Assembly: GCF_016901775.1 (NCBI RefSeq)
Contig: NZ_JACJKW010000003.1
Location: 1-64,000 of the forward strand
Direction of reading: 5' to 3'
Source of the DNA: Intestinimonas butyriciproducens
Lineage (GTDB): Bacteria > Bacillota > Clostridia > Oscillospirales > Butyricicoccaceae
Length of the DNA: 64,000 nt
Notes under the pieces: model-generated
The model's database searches: none
Told to the model about the DNA's origin: nothing
What the model saw: only the letters and a program-made list of their open reading frames with translations
Program-made: the position numbers and the translations under genes
In this document: piece by piece, positions 25,033 through 33,346 of the stretch
How the letters are laid out: each line of letters begins with the position of its first letter
Position numbering within the stretch: position 1 is the first letter of the stretch

Positions 25033-26100
25033 GGAGGCACGGCAGCTGCGCCAGAACCTCCCCAGGGCCAAAAGAGGGGGGAAAAGAAGAAGAGCCGGTG
25101 CAAGAATATATTTTTCCAGGCCAAGAAAGGTGAAAAGCTCCATTTCGCTGGTGAAAAACAGCAGAGCCAGATTGACGGCTGACAGCGTCAGGGGCATGGT
25201 CAGCATCTTTTCCCGGCAGGAAAATACCGGAGCCAGGGCCTTCTGGGCAAAGAGGATACAAAGACCTGCCTTGCAGAACTGGCAGAAGAGAAAATTCACC
25301 GCCACAAAAATTTCAAACCGCTGAAAAAAGGAACCCAGGGACACCAGACTGGCCACGGCAAAGGAAGGAAAGTAATAGGAAGAAACGGCATGATAATCCA
25401 GAGCGGCCAGGTTTTTGATAAACACTGAGCACAAAGTGAGGGCGGTGAGAAACACTGCACCCAGTGCCCCTTTTCGCCGTTTCGGCTCCTCCGTCAGGCA
25501 GACGCCCAGCACAATAAGCGGGAAAAAGCACTCGGCAAAAGAGAGGATCAGGGCGGTAAAGGTGCCTTGAAACAGATTGTTCCATTTTTCCTGCAAGGGA
25601 AGAAGGGCCCGGAAGTCACACTGGGGCAGGGTGACCAGCATCGACAAAAGCACAAAGGCCATCACAATGGGCAGCAGCATTTCGCCGGTCCGCCCCAGAG
25701 CGGCGCAGCCCGCCCGGGCCATAAAGAAGAGGGTGCAGCCCATCATCAGGGCCAGTACAGGGCGGGGCGTGGCCCACAAGGTGGTTTCCGACAGGAAGAA
25801 CACAAAGACCCCAGTGGTGACGGCGGCCAGATACCAGGCCGTCAGGCCGTAGAACAGGCAAAACAGGCGTCCTGCCACCTTTCCGGCACACCGGGAAAAG
25901 ACCCCTTCCACACTGCGCTCGCCGGGAAGCAGAGATAAGGTGCAGAAAAGCAGGGGCAGATACAAAAGGGCGGCCAATAAAATGGTGATCCAGGTATCCC
26001 GTCCCCCTTCGCTGGCCCCGCTAATGAGGGAGACGCTGCCCAGCATGGAAAGCACCAGCAGGGAAAAATACCCCCGCCCGGAAACTGTGGCTTTTTTCAT
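25015..26100 (-). CDS. gerAB: Germinant receptor B subunit (GerAB/EndA family)
   Basis: The APC-superfamily-like inner-membrane subunit that binds the germinant in GerA-type spore receptors. The 361-residue protein is almost entirely hydrophobic, with about ten segments, starting MKKATVSGRGYFSLLVLSMLGS, a typical GerAB opening (N-terminal small residues before helix 1). It is the last gene of the operon here, behind a small membrane-protein gene that overlaps it as ATGA. Position and length support the call more than any single motif. Confidence 0.85.
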   Translation of the reverse strand: MKKATVSGRGYFSLLVLSMLGSVSLISGASEGGRDTWITILLAALLYLPLLFCTLSLLPGERSVEGVFSRCAGKVAGRLFCLFYGLTAWYLAAVTTGVFVFFLSETTLWATPRPVLALMMGCTLFFMARAGCAALGRTGEMLLPIVMAFVLLSMLVTLPQCDFRALLPLQEKWNNLFQGTFTALILSFAECFFPLIVLGVCLTEEPKRRKGALGAVFLTALTLCSVFIKNLAALDYHAVSSYYFPSFAVASLVSLGSFFQRFEIFVAVNFLFCQFCKAGLCILFAQKALAPVFSCREKMLTMPLTLSAVNLALLFFTSEMELFTFLGLEKYILAPALLLFPPLLALGRFWRSCRASLQKKR

Positions 26101-26324
26101 ACGCCCGCCCCCCGCCACAGTCCGGGCAGAGCCCGGAGAAATGCTTCCACCCGCTGAGCGGGAAAAGGCAGATGGGCGCCCCAGGCCGCTGCCAGCGTAG
26201 CCCCCAGGTTTCCCAGCCAGAACAGGCCGTACCAAAAGAGGGCCTTCCCTTTCTTTTTCCAAAGATTCTGGTCCAAAAAGGCGAAAAACAGATAGAATAA
26301 CAGCACCGACAGTAAAACTTCCAT
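26097..26324 (-). CDS. Small two-helix membrane protein in the ger operon
   Basis: A 75-residue protein: hydrophobic segment at residues 2-18 (EVLLSVLLFYLFFAFLD), a basic loop NLWKKKGK, a second segment at about 30-47 and a short tail. The start is convincing because AGGAGG lies 5 bp upstream, just after the gerAC stop, and the stop overlaps gerAB as ATGA. Bacillus species encode small two-helix D proteins within or next to germinant receptor operons that modulate receptor function. Size, topology and location match, but sequence homology is not established here. Confidence 0.8.
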   Translation of the reverse strand: MEVLLSVLLFYLFFAFLDQNLWKKKGKALFWYGLFWLGNLGATLAAAWGAHLPFPAQRVEAFLRALPGLWRGAGV

Positions 26325-26332
26325 AGCGCCTC

Positions 26333-27457
26333 CTAATTTGCTCTGGCCGCCGGCAGATACATCCGGCCGGTGCCGGTGACCTGCACCTGTACCGAAAGAT
26401 TCAGATCGGCCTGGGAGAAGAATGTGTGCCACTGGTCTTTGATCTGTTCCCACTCTGTGGGCTGCCGCCAGCTCAGATCCCGACCCAGTCCCAGGGGATC
26501 GCAGGCAAATTCTTTTTGCAGCTTTTGTAATAGCGCCTGTCCACGCTGGGTGAGTTCTGCACTGCACAAGCTCTCCAGCTGGCGGCGCCCTTCCTCCGAA
26601 AGCAAGGGCTGATCCCCCGCCAGCTCGCTGACCATCACCTCGGCCTGCAGGGACAGCGTCCCCTGCACCTGCCCCTGGGGCGTCAGGGCGGTATGAAGAG
26701 TCAGGCGGCAGGTGTCCAAGGTGAAAGTCACATTCCCCCCCTCTTCCTGGGTTCGGAGGACGGTGATGGCTCCCGAGGGCTTTTTGCCCCGGAGCATCAG
26801 CAGGGTGTCGGTTTCCTCTTCATCCAGAAAACCCACCAGATGGGCGTCCTGGAAAAGAGCCGCTCCCTGGGAATAGGTGCCCTCCTCCCCGGCTGCTACC
26901 GCAGGCAGGTAGGGGTCGATGCCTTTTTCCTGTACTTCACTGCAAAACTGATAAAAGGGCATATAAGGCCCCTGCTGGCCCTCTTCCGAGGCCCGCATGG
27001 CAATTTCATAGCCTGCCAGGATTTCGGTGACAGGGGGCGTTTCCAGCAGTTTTGCCGCTGTGCCCTCCCGGGATACCACCAGGGCCAGGGACAAAGGCAT
27101 ATCGTGCTGGCGCCCCAGATAATCCAGCACCTGCTCCATCCCGCGGCTGGCCAGCTCGGCGCTGACAGCCACCGTCTGGGTGTGGCCCAGATAAAGCCGC
27201 CGTCCGGTGTTTCCCGCTGCAGCCTGGCTGGCTGCTATGCAGCTGGGGCCCTCCCCCTCTACCAGACGGCTTTCCACATCTTTCTGGCCGCTTTCCACAT
27301 GGGCCAGCTCGGCGGTGAACAGGGTCTGGCCCTCGGGATTCACATCCAGGGCCATGCCCGAGACAATGGTCAGGGTATTCAGCTCCTGATAATCCCAGCA
27401 GCCGCCGGTAAAGAGCAGAGCCAGGGACAAAAGAACAGCACAAAGTTTATTCTTCAT
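26333..27457 (-). CDS. gerAC: Germinant receptor C subunit (Ger(x)C lipoprotein)
   Basis: The lipoprotein subunit of the spore germinant receptor, 374 residues. The lipoprotein signal MKNKLCAVLLSLALLFTGGC ends at C20, followed by the family's WDYQELNTLTIVSGMALD. Three-domain GerC architecture fits the length; the C-terminal part has ELTQRGQALLQKLQKEFACDPLGLG. The ATG at 27457 follows GGAGG and overlaps the gerAA 3' end by 11 nt. Lipidation by Lgt is required for such subunits in known spores. Confidence 0.93.
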   Translation of the reverse strand: MKNKLCAVLLSLALLFTGGCWDYQELNTLTIVSGMALDVNPEGQTLFTAELAHVESGQKDVESRLVEGEGPSCIAASQAAAGNTGRRLYLGHTQTVAVSAELASRGMEQVLDYLGRQHDMPLSLALVVSREGTAAKLLETPPVTEILAGYEIAMRASEEGQQGPYMPFYQFCSEVQEKGIDPYLPAVAAGEEGTYSQGAALFQDAHLVGFLDEEETDTLLMLRGKKPSGAITVLRTQEEGGNVTFTLDTCRLTLHTALTPQGQVQGTLSLQAEVMVSELAGDQPLLSEEGRRQLESLCSAELTQRGQALLQKLQKEFACDPLGLGRDLSWRQPTEWEQIKDQWHTFFSQADLNLSVQVQVTGTGRMYLPAARAN

Positions 27458-28892
27458 TGGTTTCCTCCGCAATGAACCGGCCGGCCCGGCGCATTTTTTG
27501 CCAGGGGGTGCGGAAATAGGAATCCTCCTGTCCGCGGCCGCCCGGCGCTGCTTCCCGCAGCACAGGCACCCCGAAGGAGTGCAGGGTGGACAAATGGAGC
27601 AGCAGCCACAAAAGCCCCACGAACAGGCCGTAAAGTCCCAGCCAGGCCGAAAGGAAGATCAGTCCCAGGCGGCACCAGATGACAGGGCCTTTCAGCCGGG
27701 GGAGCATCAGGCCGGTGATGCCGGAAAAGGCCACCACGATGACCATGGGAGCGCTGATAAACCGGGCTTCCACCGCCGCCTGGCCCAGCACAAGGCCTCC
27801 CACAATGGATAGGGTCTGGCCAAAGCCCGCCGGGGTGCGCTCGCCCGCCTCCCGCAGGATCTCAAAGGCGATGAGAAGGCCGATTCCCTCCAGTAGAGTG
27901 GGGAAAGGGACCCCTTCCCGGGCGGCGGAAATGCTGAAGAGCAATGGGGCGGGGAGCATTTCCCGGTGATAGGTGATCAAGGCGATATAGGCGGGCACCA
28001 CCGAGATGGCAAAGAGAAAGCCGGCCAGACGGATCAGCCGGGAAATGGCGGCAAAATGCCAGCCCACATAGTAATCCTCCCCTGATTGGAACTGTTCCAT
28101 GAAGATATAGGGCATGGTAAGCACCACCGGGGAACCGTCCACCAGCACGGCCGCCCGGCCTTCCAGCAGGCAGGCAGCCACCACATCGGGCTTTTCTGTG
28201 CCCCCCACCGTTTTAAAGGGAGAGCGGGGACTGTCACGGATAAATTCCTGTACATAGTTGGAATCCAGCACGCCGTCGATCTTCACTTTGCTCAAACGGC
28301 GGCGCAGCCGCTCTAGAACCCGGGGTTCCACCACCCCTTCCACATAGCAGATGCAAAGGGTGGTTTTGGTTTCTTCGCCCACCTGGGAAAATTCGAATTT
28401 CAGATGGGGGGAGCGGATCTTCCGGCGGATCATGGAGATGTTCATCAGAATACCTTCGGTGAAGCCCTCCCGAGGTCCCCGCAGCACCTGTTCCGATTGG
28501 GGCTCGGCAATGGAACGCATGGAAAAGCCTTTGGTGTTGAGGATCAGGGCCTGATCGCTTCCCTGGCACAGAAAAAGGGTGTCTCCATAGAGCATATCCC
28601 GCACCATGGAGGATACATCCCCACTTTGTTTGGCTTCGTTGATCTGAAGCACTGTTTTCAGGGTATCTTCCAGAGTGGTTTCCTGGTTTCTGTCCCATAA
28701 GGTGACAGGGCGCAGGATATTTTCGTTGATGATCTGGTTATTTACCATACCGTCGCAGTAAAAAATACAGCACTCCAGGGGCAAAGCTCCGGCGGACACA
28801 AAACGGCGGCAGATAATGGTGCTGTCCCCTTGGAAGATCTCCTGGAACAGTCGGATGTTTTTTTCCAAAGAGGAAGTGAGGGATTTTTCCAT
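27447..28892 (-). CDS. gerAA: Germinant receptor A subunit (GerAA/SpoVAF family)
   Basis: The 481-residue A subunit of the GerA-type receptor in the inner spore membrane. The N-terminal cytosolic domain includes DSTIICRRFVSAG and later GPREGFTEGILMNISMIRRKIRSP, a GerA hallmark. A membrane domain with about five helices follows (from about residue 285), including the FPTLLEGIGLLIAFEILREAG stretch. The ATG at 28892 follows AAAGGAG, and longer in-frame upstream codons lack a site. First gene of the operon. A sporulation sigma-G promoter is expected but was not convincingly found. Confidence 0.94.
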   Translation of the reverse strand: MEKSLTSSLEKNIRLFQEIFQGDSTIICRRFVSAGALPLECCIFYCDGMVNNQIINENILRPVTLWDRNQETTLEDTLKTVLQINEAKQSGDVSSMVRDMLYGDTLFLCQGSDQALILNTKGFSMRSIAEPQSEQVLRGPREGFTEGILMNISMIRRKIRSPHLKFEFSQVGEETKTTLCICYVEGVVEPRVLERLRRRLSKVKIDGVLDSNYVQEFIRDSPRSPFKTVGGTEKPDVVAACLLEGRAAVLVDGSPVVLTMPYIFMEQFQSGEDYYVGWHFAAISRLIRLAGFLFAISVVPAYIALITYHREMLPAPLLFSISAAREGVPFPTLLEGIGLLIAFEILREAGERTPAGFGQTLSIVGGLVLGQAAVEARFISAPMVIVVAFSGITGLMLPRLKGPVIWCRLGLIFLSAWLGLYGLFVGLLWLLLHLSTLHSFGVPVLREAAPGGRGQEDSYFRTPWQKMRRAGRFIAEETNEE

Positions 28893-28961
28893 TGGCGTTT
28901 CTCCTTTCCCTCCATGTTTCATACTGGGTAGTATCACCCAAAAAGGAAAAGAAAAACCCGG

Positions 28962-29003
28962 GAAATAGAAAAAGCCATGGAAAGAAGTTCTTTCCATGGC
29001 TTT
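28962..29003 (-). terminator. Terminator of the sigma/anti-sigma operon
   Basis: AAAGCCATGGAAAG pairs perfectly (14 bp) with CTTTCCATGGCTTT, and on the minus strand it is followed by TTTTCTATTT. Confidence 0.92.
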
Positions 29004-29022
29004 CTGTTTTGTAAAAAAACTT

Positions 29023-30087
29023 TTACCGCTGCTGGTATTGGTAGATGACCACCAGGCCATAGGGCATACCGGCATCGGTCTTTGGCAGATTGATGGGGTT
29101 ATGAATGGTAAAGCCGCCCAACCGCAGCAGGTTTTCACAGCCGGTCTGGGTGAAATGCTGGGTGGATACATAGATATAGACGCAGTTTTTGTCCGGATAG
29201 CGGACGATTTCGTCTTCCTCAAAGGCATTGGGAATCTCACCTTTGCCGGTAGCTACGCAGTAAAAGGCAAAGACTTCATCGGTGTCCAGAAAAGGCACCA
29301 TGAAATTGGATGTGGATTTCCCGGAAGCATCGGAAGAACTGTCAAGGTCAGCCGTGTTTGGCTGCACATCGCCCTGGCTGGACTCTGTGCTGTCGGTCTC
29401 CGGCCCGTTTGTCACATTGGATGCGCCTTGGGAAGATTCGGAAGGCTCCAGGGAAGCGGGGACTTCCTCTGTTCGGGGTGTGGAAGAATTTGTCTCACTG
29501 TCTGCCGGTACTGTCTGGCTGCGGCCCTCCATCTGCAAACCGGAAGAGCCGGTTTCATTGGCTCCGGCTGTTATGCCGTATTGGGAGACATCCCCGGTAT
29601 CCTCTGCCTGATCCTGGGCATCGGCCGGCGTTTGCAGGTCGGTTTCGGTCTCCGGATTGCTTTCCTGGTTCAGGGAATCCTGGGTGCTGCCCGTTGCCGC
29701 CTGGCCGGTGGTATCCTCCATTGCGCCGCCGGAATAGACGCCATCCTGGGGAAAGAGATAGTCCCCCATGGTGCGGAAAAATCCCTGCTGCAATGTGAGC
29801 ACCAGCAGAGCGGCGCAGGCCGCCAGCATGCCGAAAGAGCGAAGATAGGATTGGCTTCGCTTTTGAGGGGTGCGGCGCACAGCGCCCATGATATGCTCAT
29901 GGAGGGAGGCCGGCGGCTGCTTCTGCATATGCCGCATTTCAAAGGCGATGATCTTCAAAGCGTCAAAACGATTGCGGCAGGAGGGGCAGGATTCCAGGTG
30001 CTCCAGAAGATCGGAGATCTGGGAAGCGGGCAGGTCACCGTCCAGATACCGGTTCATTTGTTGGATGTATTTTTCACAGCCCGTCAT
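29023..30087 (-). CDS. Membrane-anchored zinc-finger anti-sigma factor
   Basis: A 354-residue anti-sigma factor for the adjacent ECF sigma. The cytosolic N-terminus carries the anti-sigma zinc finger HLESCPSC (residues 30-37) after MTGCEKYIQQMNRYLDGDL. One transmembrane helix lies at about 83-103. Outside is a ~130-residue linker rich in Ser, Thr, Gln and Glu, and a globular C-terminal domain (from about residue 240) that may sense the signal. The ATG overlaps the sigma stop as ATGA, the standard arrangement for balanced production. Confidence 0.9.
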   Translation of the reverse strand: MTGCEKYIQQMNRYLDGDLPASQISDLLEHLESCPSCRNRFDALKIIAFEMRHMQKQPPASLHEHIMGAVRRTPQKRSQSYLRSFGMLAACAALLVLTLQQGFFRTMGDYLFPQDGVYSGGAMEDTTGQAATGSTQDSLNQESNPETETDLQTPADAQDQAEDTGDVSQYGITAGANETGSSGLQMEGRSQTVPADSETNSSTPRTEEVPASLEPSESSQGASNVTNGPETDSTESSQGDVQPNTADLDSSSDASGKSTSNFMVPFLDTDEVFAFYCVATGKGEIPNAFEEDEIVRYPDKNCVYIYVSTQHFTQTGCENLLRLGGFTIHNPINLPKTDAGMPYGLVVIYQYQQR

Positions 30088-30689
30088 GGTTTCCCTCCTT
30101 TCTTCCCTTTAGACTTTTTCTTTCCGAAAAAGTTCCCTGTTTCGGTGAGTTTGATCCGCAGTTTTTCTCGGGCCCGGGAAATACGGGATTTCACCGTGCC
30201 CTCTTCCAGATCCAGGCTGTTTGCAATCTCCTCGTAACTCAGCCCCAACACATCCCGCATCACCAGGATCTCCCGGTGATCGGGGGAAAGCTGGTGCAGG
30301 CTTTCTTCGATCTGGCGGCGCATCTCCTTTTGCTCCATCACATTTTCTGGGTGATAGCGCAGGTCGGGAACCTCCAGGGTGTAGTCCTCTTCTTCACCCT
30401 CCTGGGAAAGGGAGACTTCCATCCGACTGCCTTTTTTCCGCAGGAAATCCTTGCAGGCGTTGGAGGTCACCCGGTAGAGCCAGGTGGAAAACCGGCTTTC
30501 TCCGCTGAATTGGGGCAGGAAGCGGTAGACCCGCAGGAATACTTCCTGGCAGATGTCCATGGCGTCCTGTTCGCTGCCTACATAGTGATAGGCCAGGCTG
30601 TATACTTTTTGCTCGTATTCGGTGACCAGGGCTTCAAAAGCCCGGTGATCTCCCTGTTTGGCCCTGCTGATGACCATATGCTCATTCAC
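30084..30689 (-). CDS. ECF-family RNA polymerase sigma factor
   Basis: A 201-residue extracytoplasmic-function sigma. Region 2 is visible as AFEALVTEYEQKVYSLAYHYVGSEQDAMDICQEVF in outline (residues about 14-48). Region 4 is about 130-185, with LGLSYEEIANSLDLEEGTVKSRISRAREKL in outline. A basic tail GKKKSKGKKGG ends it. The best start is GTG at 30689, 7 bp after GGAGGG. An ATG five codons in has no site. It is kept inactive by the membrane anti-sigma encoded next, and lies 25 bp downstream of dus. Confidence 0.93.
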   Translation of the reverse strand: MNEHMVISRAKQGDHRAFEALVTEYEQKVYSLAYHYVGSEQDAMDICQEVFLRVYRFLPQFSGESRFSTWLYRVTSNACKDFLRKKGSRMEVSLSQEGEEEDYTLEVPDLRYHPENVMEQKEMRRQIEESLHQLSPDHREILVMRDVLGLSYEEIANSLDLEEGTVKSRISRAREKLRIKLTETGNFFGKKKSKGKKGGKP

Positions 30690-30714
30690 AGGCGTCCCTC
30701 CTTCCCCCGTTGTT

Positions 30715-31683
30715 TTATCCCAGCTGCTCTTCCATTTTCCGGCATAGCGCCCGGAACTGGGCCAGGGTGTTGACATGACTGAACTCCAGTTTAAAGGGTT
30801 TGGCACCCCGCACGCCCTTGAGATACCACAGAATATGCTTGCGGGCCTCGGGCATGGCCCGGCTTTCCCCCTTCCGCTGGCACATCAGAGCAATGTGCTC
30901 GTCCATCAGGGCGATTTTCTCCGAAAGGGCAGGTTCCTTTTCCGGGGGAAGGCCCTCCAGGGCCCGTTTCATCCGGCGGAAGACCTGGGGGTCCCCCTGG
31001 GCGCCGCGGGCCACCATGACGAAGTCGGCGCCCCCCTGCAAAGCACGCTGGGCGTCTTCCGGGGTGAACATATCTCCGCTGGCGATCACCGGGATGCTCA
31101 GGGCTTCCTTCACCCGCAAAACGGCAGAGAGATCGCTTTTTCCCGCATACATCTGCTGCCGTGTGCGGCCGTGGACGCACACGGCATCCACGCCGCAGGC
31201 CTGGGCCATGCGGCCAAATTCCACACAGGTGTCCTCATCTGCTTCATAGCCCTTGCGGAATTTCACTGTCAGCGGCACCTGCACCGCCTGGCGCACCGCC
31301 CGGATCAGCTTTTCCGCCTGGGGAATGTTGCGCATCAGCGCGCTGCCCTCTCCGTTGCCGGTGATCTTGGGCATGGGACAGCCCATGTTGATGTCCACAA
31401 AATCGGCTCCGGAAATTTCCAGGGCCAGCTGGGCCGCCTGGGCGCAGACCTCCGGCTCGGAACCAAAGATCTGCACGCCGCAGGGATGTTCCTCCGGAGC
31501 GATGAACAGCAGCTGGCGGCTCTTTTTGTCCTGATAAAGCAAGGCCTTGGCACTGACCATTTCGGTATAGCATCCCGCCGCGCCCTCTTTACGGCAGATG
31601 GAGCGGAAGGCCGAATCGGTGACCCCGGCCATGGGGCCCAGCAAAAGAGGGGTTTCGAAAGAGATATTTCCTATGGATGGCAC
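30715..31683 (-). CDS. dus: tRNA-dihydrouridine synthase (DusB-like)
   Basis: An FMN enzyme that reduces specific uridines in tRNA D-loops. The 322-residue TIM barrel begins LLLGPMAGVTDSAFR. It has the catalytic cysteine in NMGCPMPKITGNGEGSALM, then VHGRTRQQMYAGK and the SGDMFTPEDA flavin-phosphate site. The start is GTG at 31683 after AGGAG, overlapping the end of the CapA-like gene by 13 nt, so the genes are coupled. Vertebrate-style names aside, Firmicutes enzymes of this type are usually called DusB or Dus1. Confidence 0.94.
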   Translation of the reverse strand: MPSIGNISFETPLLLGPMAGVTDSAFRSICRKEGAAGCYTEMVSAKALLYQDKKSRQLLFIAPEEHPCGVQIFGSEPEVCAQAAQLALEISGADFVDINMGCPMPKITGNGEGSALMRNIPQAEKLIRAVRQAVQVPLTVKFRKGYEADEDTCVEFGRMAQACGVDAVCVHGRTRQQMYAGKSDLSAVLRVKEALSIPVIASGDMFTPEDAQRALQGGADFVMVARGAQGDPQVFRRMKRALEGLPPEKEPALSEKIALMDEHIALMCQRKGESRAMPEARKHILWYLKGVRGAKPFKLEFSHVNTLAQFRALCRKMEEQLG

Positions 31684-32870
31684 GCGAAACTCTCCTTTGT
31701 CTGCAAAAATTCTCCCAGTACCTGCTGGGCGAGGCCGTTATAATAATCCAGAGTGATGGGACTGTCATACTTTTTCACCGCGTGGAGAGAGATCAGATCC
31801 TGGGTGTAATCCTCCAGAGGATAGACCCGGTAGTTTTTGCCTCCGTTTTCAAAATGGGTGATGATGGGCAGAACTCCCGGAGCCAGGGTTTCCACGGTGC
31901 CGTCTGTGCGGCGGTGAACGGTCAGGCTGAGCATGCCACCCAGCATGGTTTCCTTGGTGTTCTGGGAAGAGACGAAATTGCCCAGGGAGTAGATGCAGAA
32001 GGTCTGGCCTCCGTCGGCCCGGGTAAGCCACTGGGCATTTTCCAGCACATGGGGATGGTGCCCCAGAATCAGGTCGGCTCCCTGGTCACAGACAAACTGG
32101 GCCAGCTCCTGCTGCTCCTGGGTGGGCTCCAGCAGGTATTCGGTGCCCCAGTGCATGGAGATCACCAGATAATCGCACTGGGGACGCAGAGCGGCCATAT
32201 CCTGGGCGATCTTGTCTTTGTCAATGAGAGAAACGGCATATTCCTTCCCCTCCGGGATGGGGATGCCGTTGGTGCCGTATGTATAGCCCAAAAAGCCAAA
32301 GGTGATGCCGTTCCTCTCCAGAATGCAGGGCTGGGCCGCCTCTTCCGGCGTGGAAAAGGCGCCGATCACCGGCATATTCCGGGCTTTCCAGGCGCTGAGG
32401 GTATTCATCAGCCCGTCGATCCCCTTGTCCAGAGAGTGGTTGGAGGCTTCGTTGACAATGTCAAAACCGCAGTCCACAATGGCGTCGGCGGCCTGCTGGG
32501 GTGCGTCCAGGCTGGGATAGCGGCCCACGGTGCCGTTGAGGGGCACTTCCTGGTTGAGAAAGGCGATGTCGGCGCTTTGGATCAGGTCCTTTACCGGCTG
32601 ATAGACCGGGGTGAAATCATAGCTGCCGTCGCTTTGCTGGGCATCCCAGGAAATGGTGTTGTGGAGCAGATTGTCCCCCACGGCCACCAGCGTGGCGGAG
32701 GCTTCTTCCACCGGTTCCGGCTGCTGAGGGAGCGGCTCCTCCTGCTCTTCCTGCTGTTCTTCCTGGGGAGAAGCACTGTTTTCCGAAGGGACCTTCTGAA
32801 GGGCGCACCCGGCAAAAACGGCCAGGGATAAAAGCAGCGCCATCAGGCGCAGAAAATTTTTCTGTTTCAT
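31671..32870 (-). CDS. CapA-like metallophosphatase-fold lipoprotein
   Basis: A 399-residue secreted lipoprotein of the PGA_cap (CapA/YwtB) family. The signal MKQKNFLRLMALLLSLAVFAGC ends at lipobox C22, then comes a Glu/Gln/Pro linker. The metallophosphoesterase-like fold shows AVGDNLLHN, NEASNHSLD, SMHWGTE, GHHPHVLE and YSLGNF, the usual metal-site loops. CapA proteins act in poly-gamma-glutamate capsule assembly, but no capB/capC is nearby, so a broader envelope role is possible. The ATG at 32870 is the only start that gives the signal peptide. Confidence 0.88.
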   Translation of the reverse strand: MKQKNFLRLMALLLSLAVFAGCALQKVPSENSASPQEEQQEEQEEPLPQQPEPVEEASATLVAVGDNLLHNTISWDAQQSDGSYDFTPVYQPVKDLIQSADIAFLNQEVPLNGTVGRYPSLDAPQQAADAIVDCGFDIVNEASNHSLDKGIDGLMNTLSAWKARNMPVIGAFSTPEEAAQPCILERNGITFGFLGYTYGTNGIPIPEGKEYAVSLIDKDKIAQDMAALRPQCDYLVISMHWGTEYLLEPTQEQQELAQFVCDQGADLILGHHPHVLENAQWLTRADGGQTFCIYSLGNFVSSQNTKETMLGGMLSLTVHRRTDGTVETLAPGVLPIITHFENGGKNYRVYPLEDYTQDLISLHAVKKYDSPITLDYYNGLAQQVLGEFLQTKESFACHP

Positions 32871-32962
32871 CTTTTCTCCTTTTTTCGATGGTTTTCCTTC
32901 TTCTATTGTATTCAATCTTCCGGAAAAGTGCAAATGGTATTCACAGATTTTTCCCCAAAACA

Positions 32963-32997
32963 AAGAAAAACCCCGGAGGGAAATTGTCCCTCCGGGG
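32963..32997 (-). terminator. Terminator of the spoIIE transcript
   Basis: CCCCGGAGGGA pairs perfectly with TCCCTCCGGGG. On the minus strand TTTTT follows. Confidence 0.93.
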
Positions 32998-33032
32998 TCA
33001 AGACGGCCAAAACCATTCATTGCTCCTGTTTT

Positions 33033-33287
33033 TCAAAAAAGCATCGTGCCCAGCATCCACAATCCCCCGGCAGAAGCCATACCGGCGGCAAAGGCCGCAG
33101 GGACTTTGATGCGCTGGAGTTTTTGTGCAGGGGCGTAACAGCCGGTCAGCCTTTGGGCTTCCTGCAAAAGCTGCCCCTGGGTCATGCCTCCCTTTTCGCT
33201 TTCGGCCACGATGAAGATGGCCTGTTCAAAATGCTGTGTGTCGGCGGGGCGAACGATCACGGCCCGACGAGCTGCGCCTTTCACCAT
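33033..33287 (-). CDS. Small conserved-looking membrane-tail protein (84 aa)
   Basis: Not recognised as a named family. The soluble N-terminal part, RRAVIVRPADTQHFEQAIFIV, looks like a small alpha/beta unit. The middle, GMTQGQLLQEAQRLTGCY, is helical. The last 20 residues (AAFAAGMASAGGLWMLGTML) form one membrane helix. GGAGG lies 8 bp before the ATG. It follows spoIIE by 59 bp and precedes a terminator, so it is probably co-transcribed with spoIIE and could be made during sporulation. Confidence 0.72.
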   Translation of the reverse strand: MVKGAARRAVIVRPADTQHFEQAIFIVAESEKGGMTQGQLLQEAQRLTGCYAPAQKLQRIKVPAAFAAGMASAGGLWMLGTMLF

Positions 33288-33346
33288 CTGTCATTCCTCC
33301 TTCACGCCATGGCGTCTTTTTTTAGTGTGGCCCCATCATGGCATCT

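Noticed and set aside
28893-28960. A sigma-G promoter for the ger operon.
   Set aside because: TGATA and CATGG elements occur with roughly suitable spacing, but the -10 does not match the CATnnTA consensus. The small ATACT/AGTAT dyad there could be chance.
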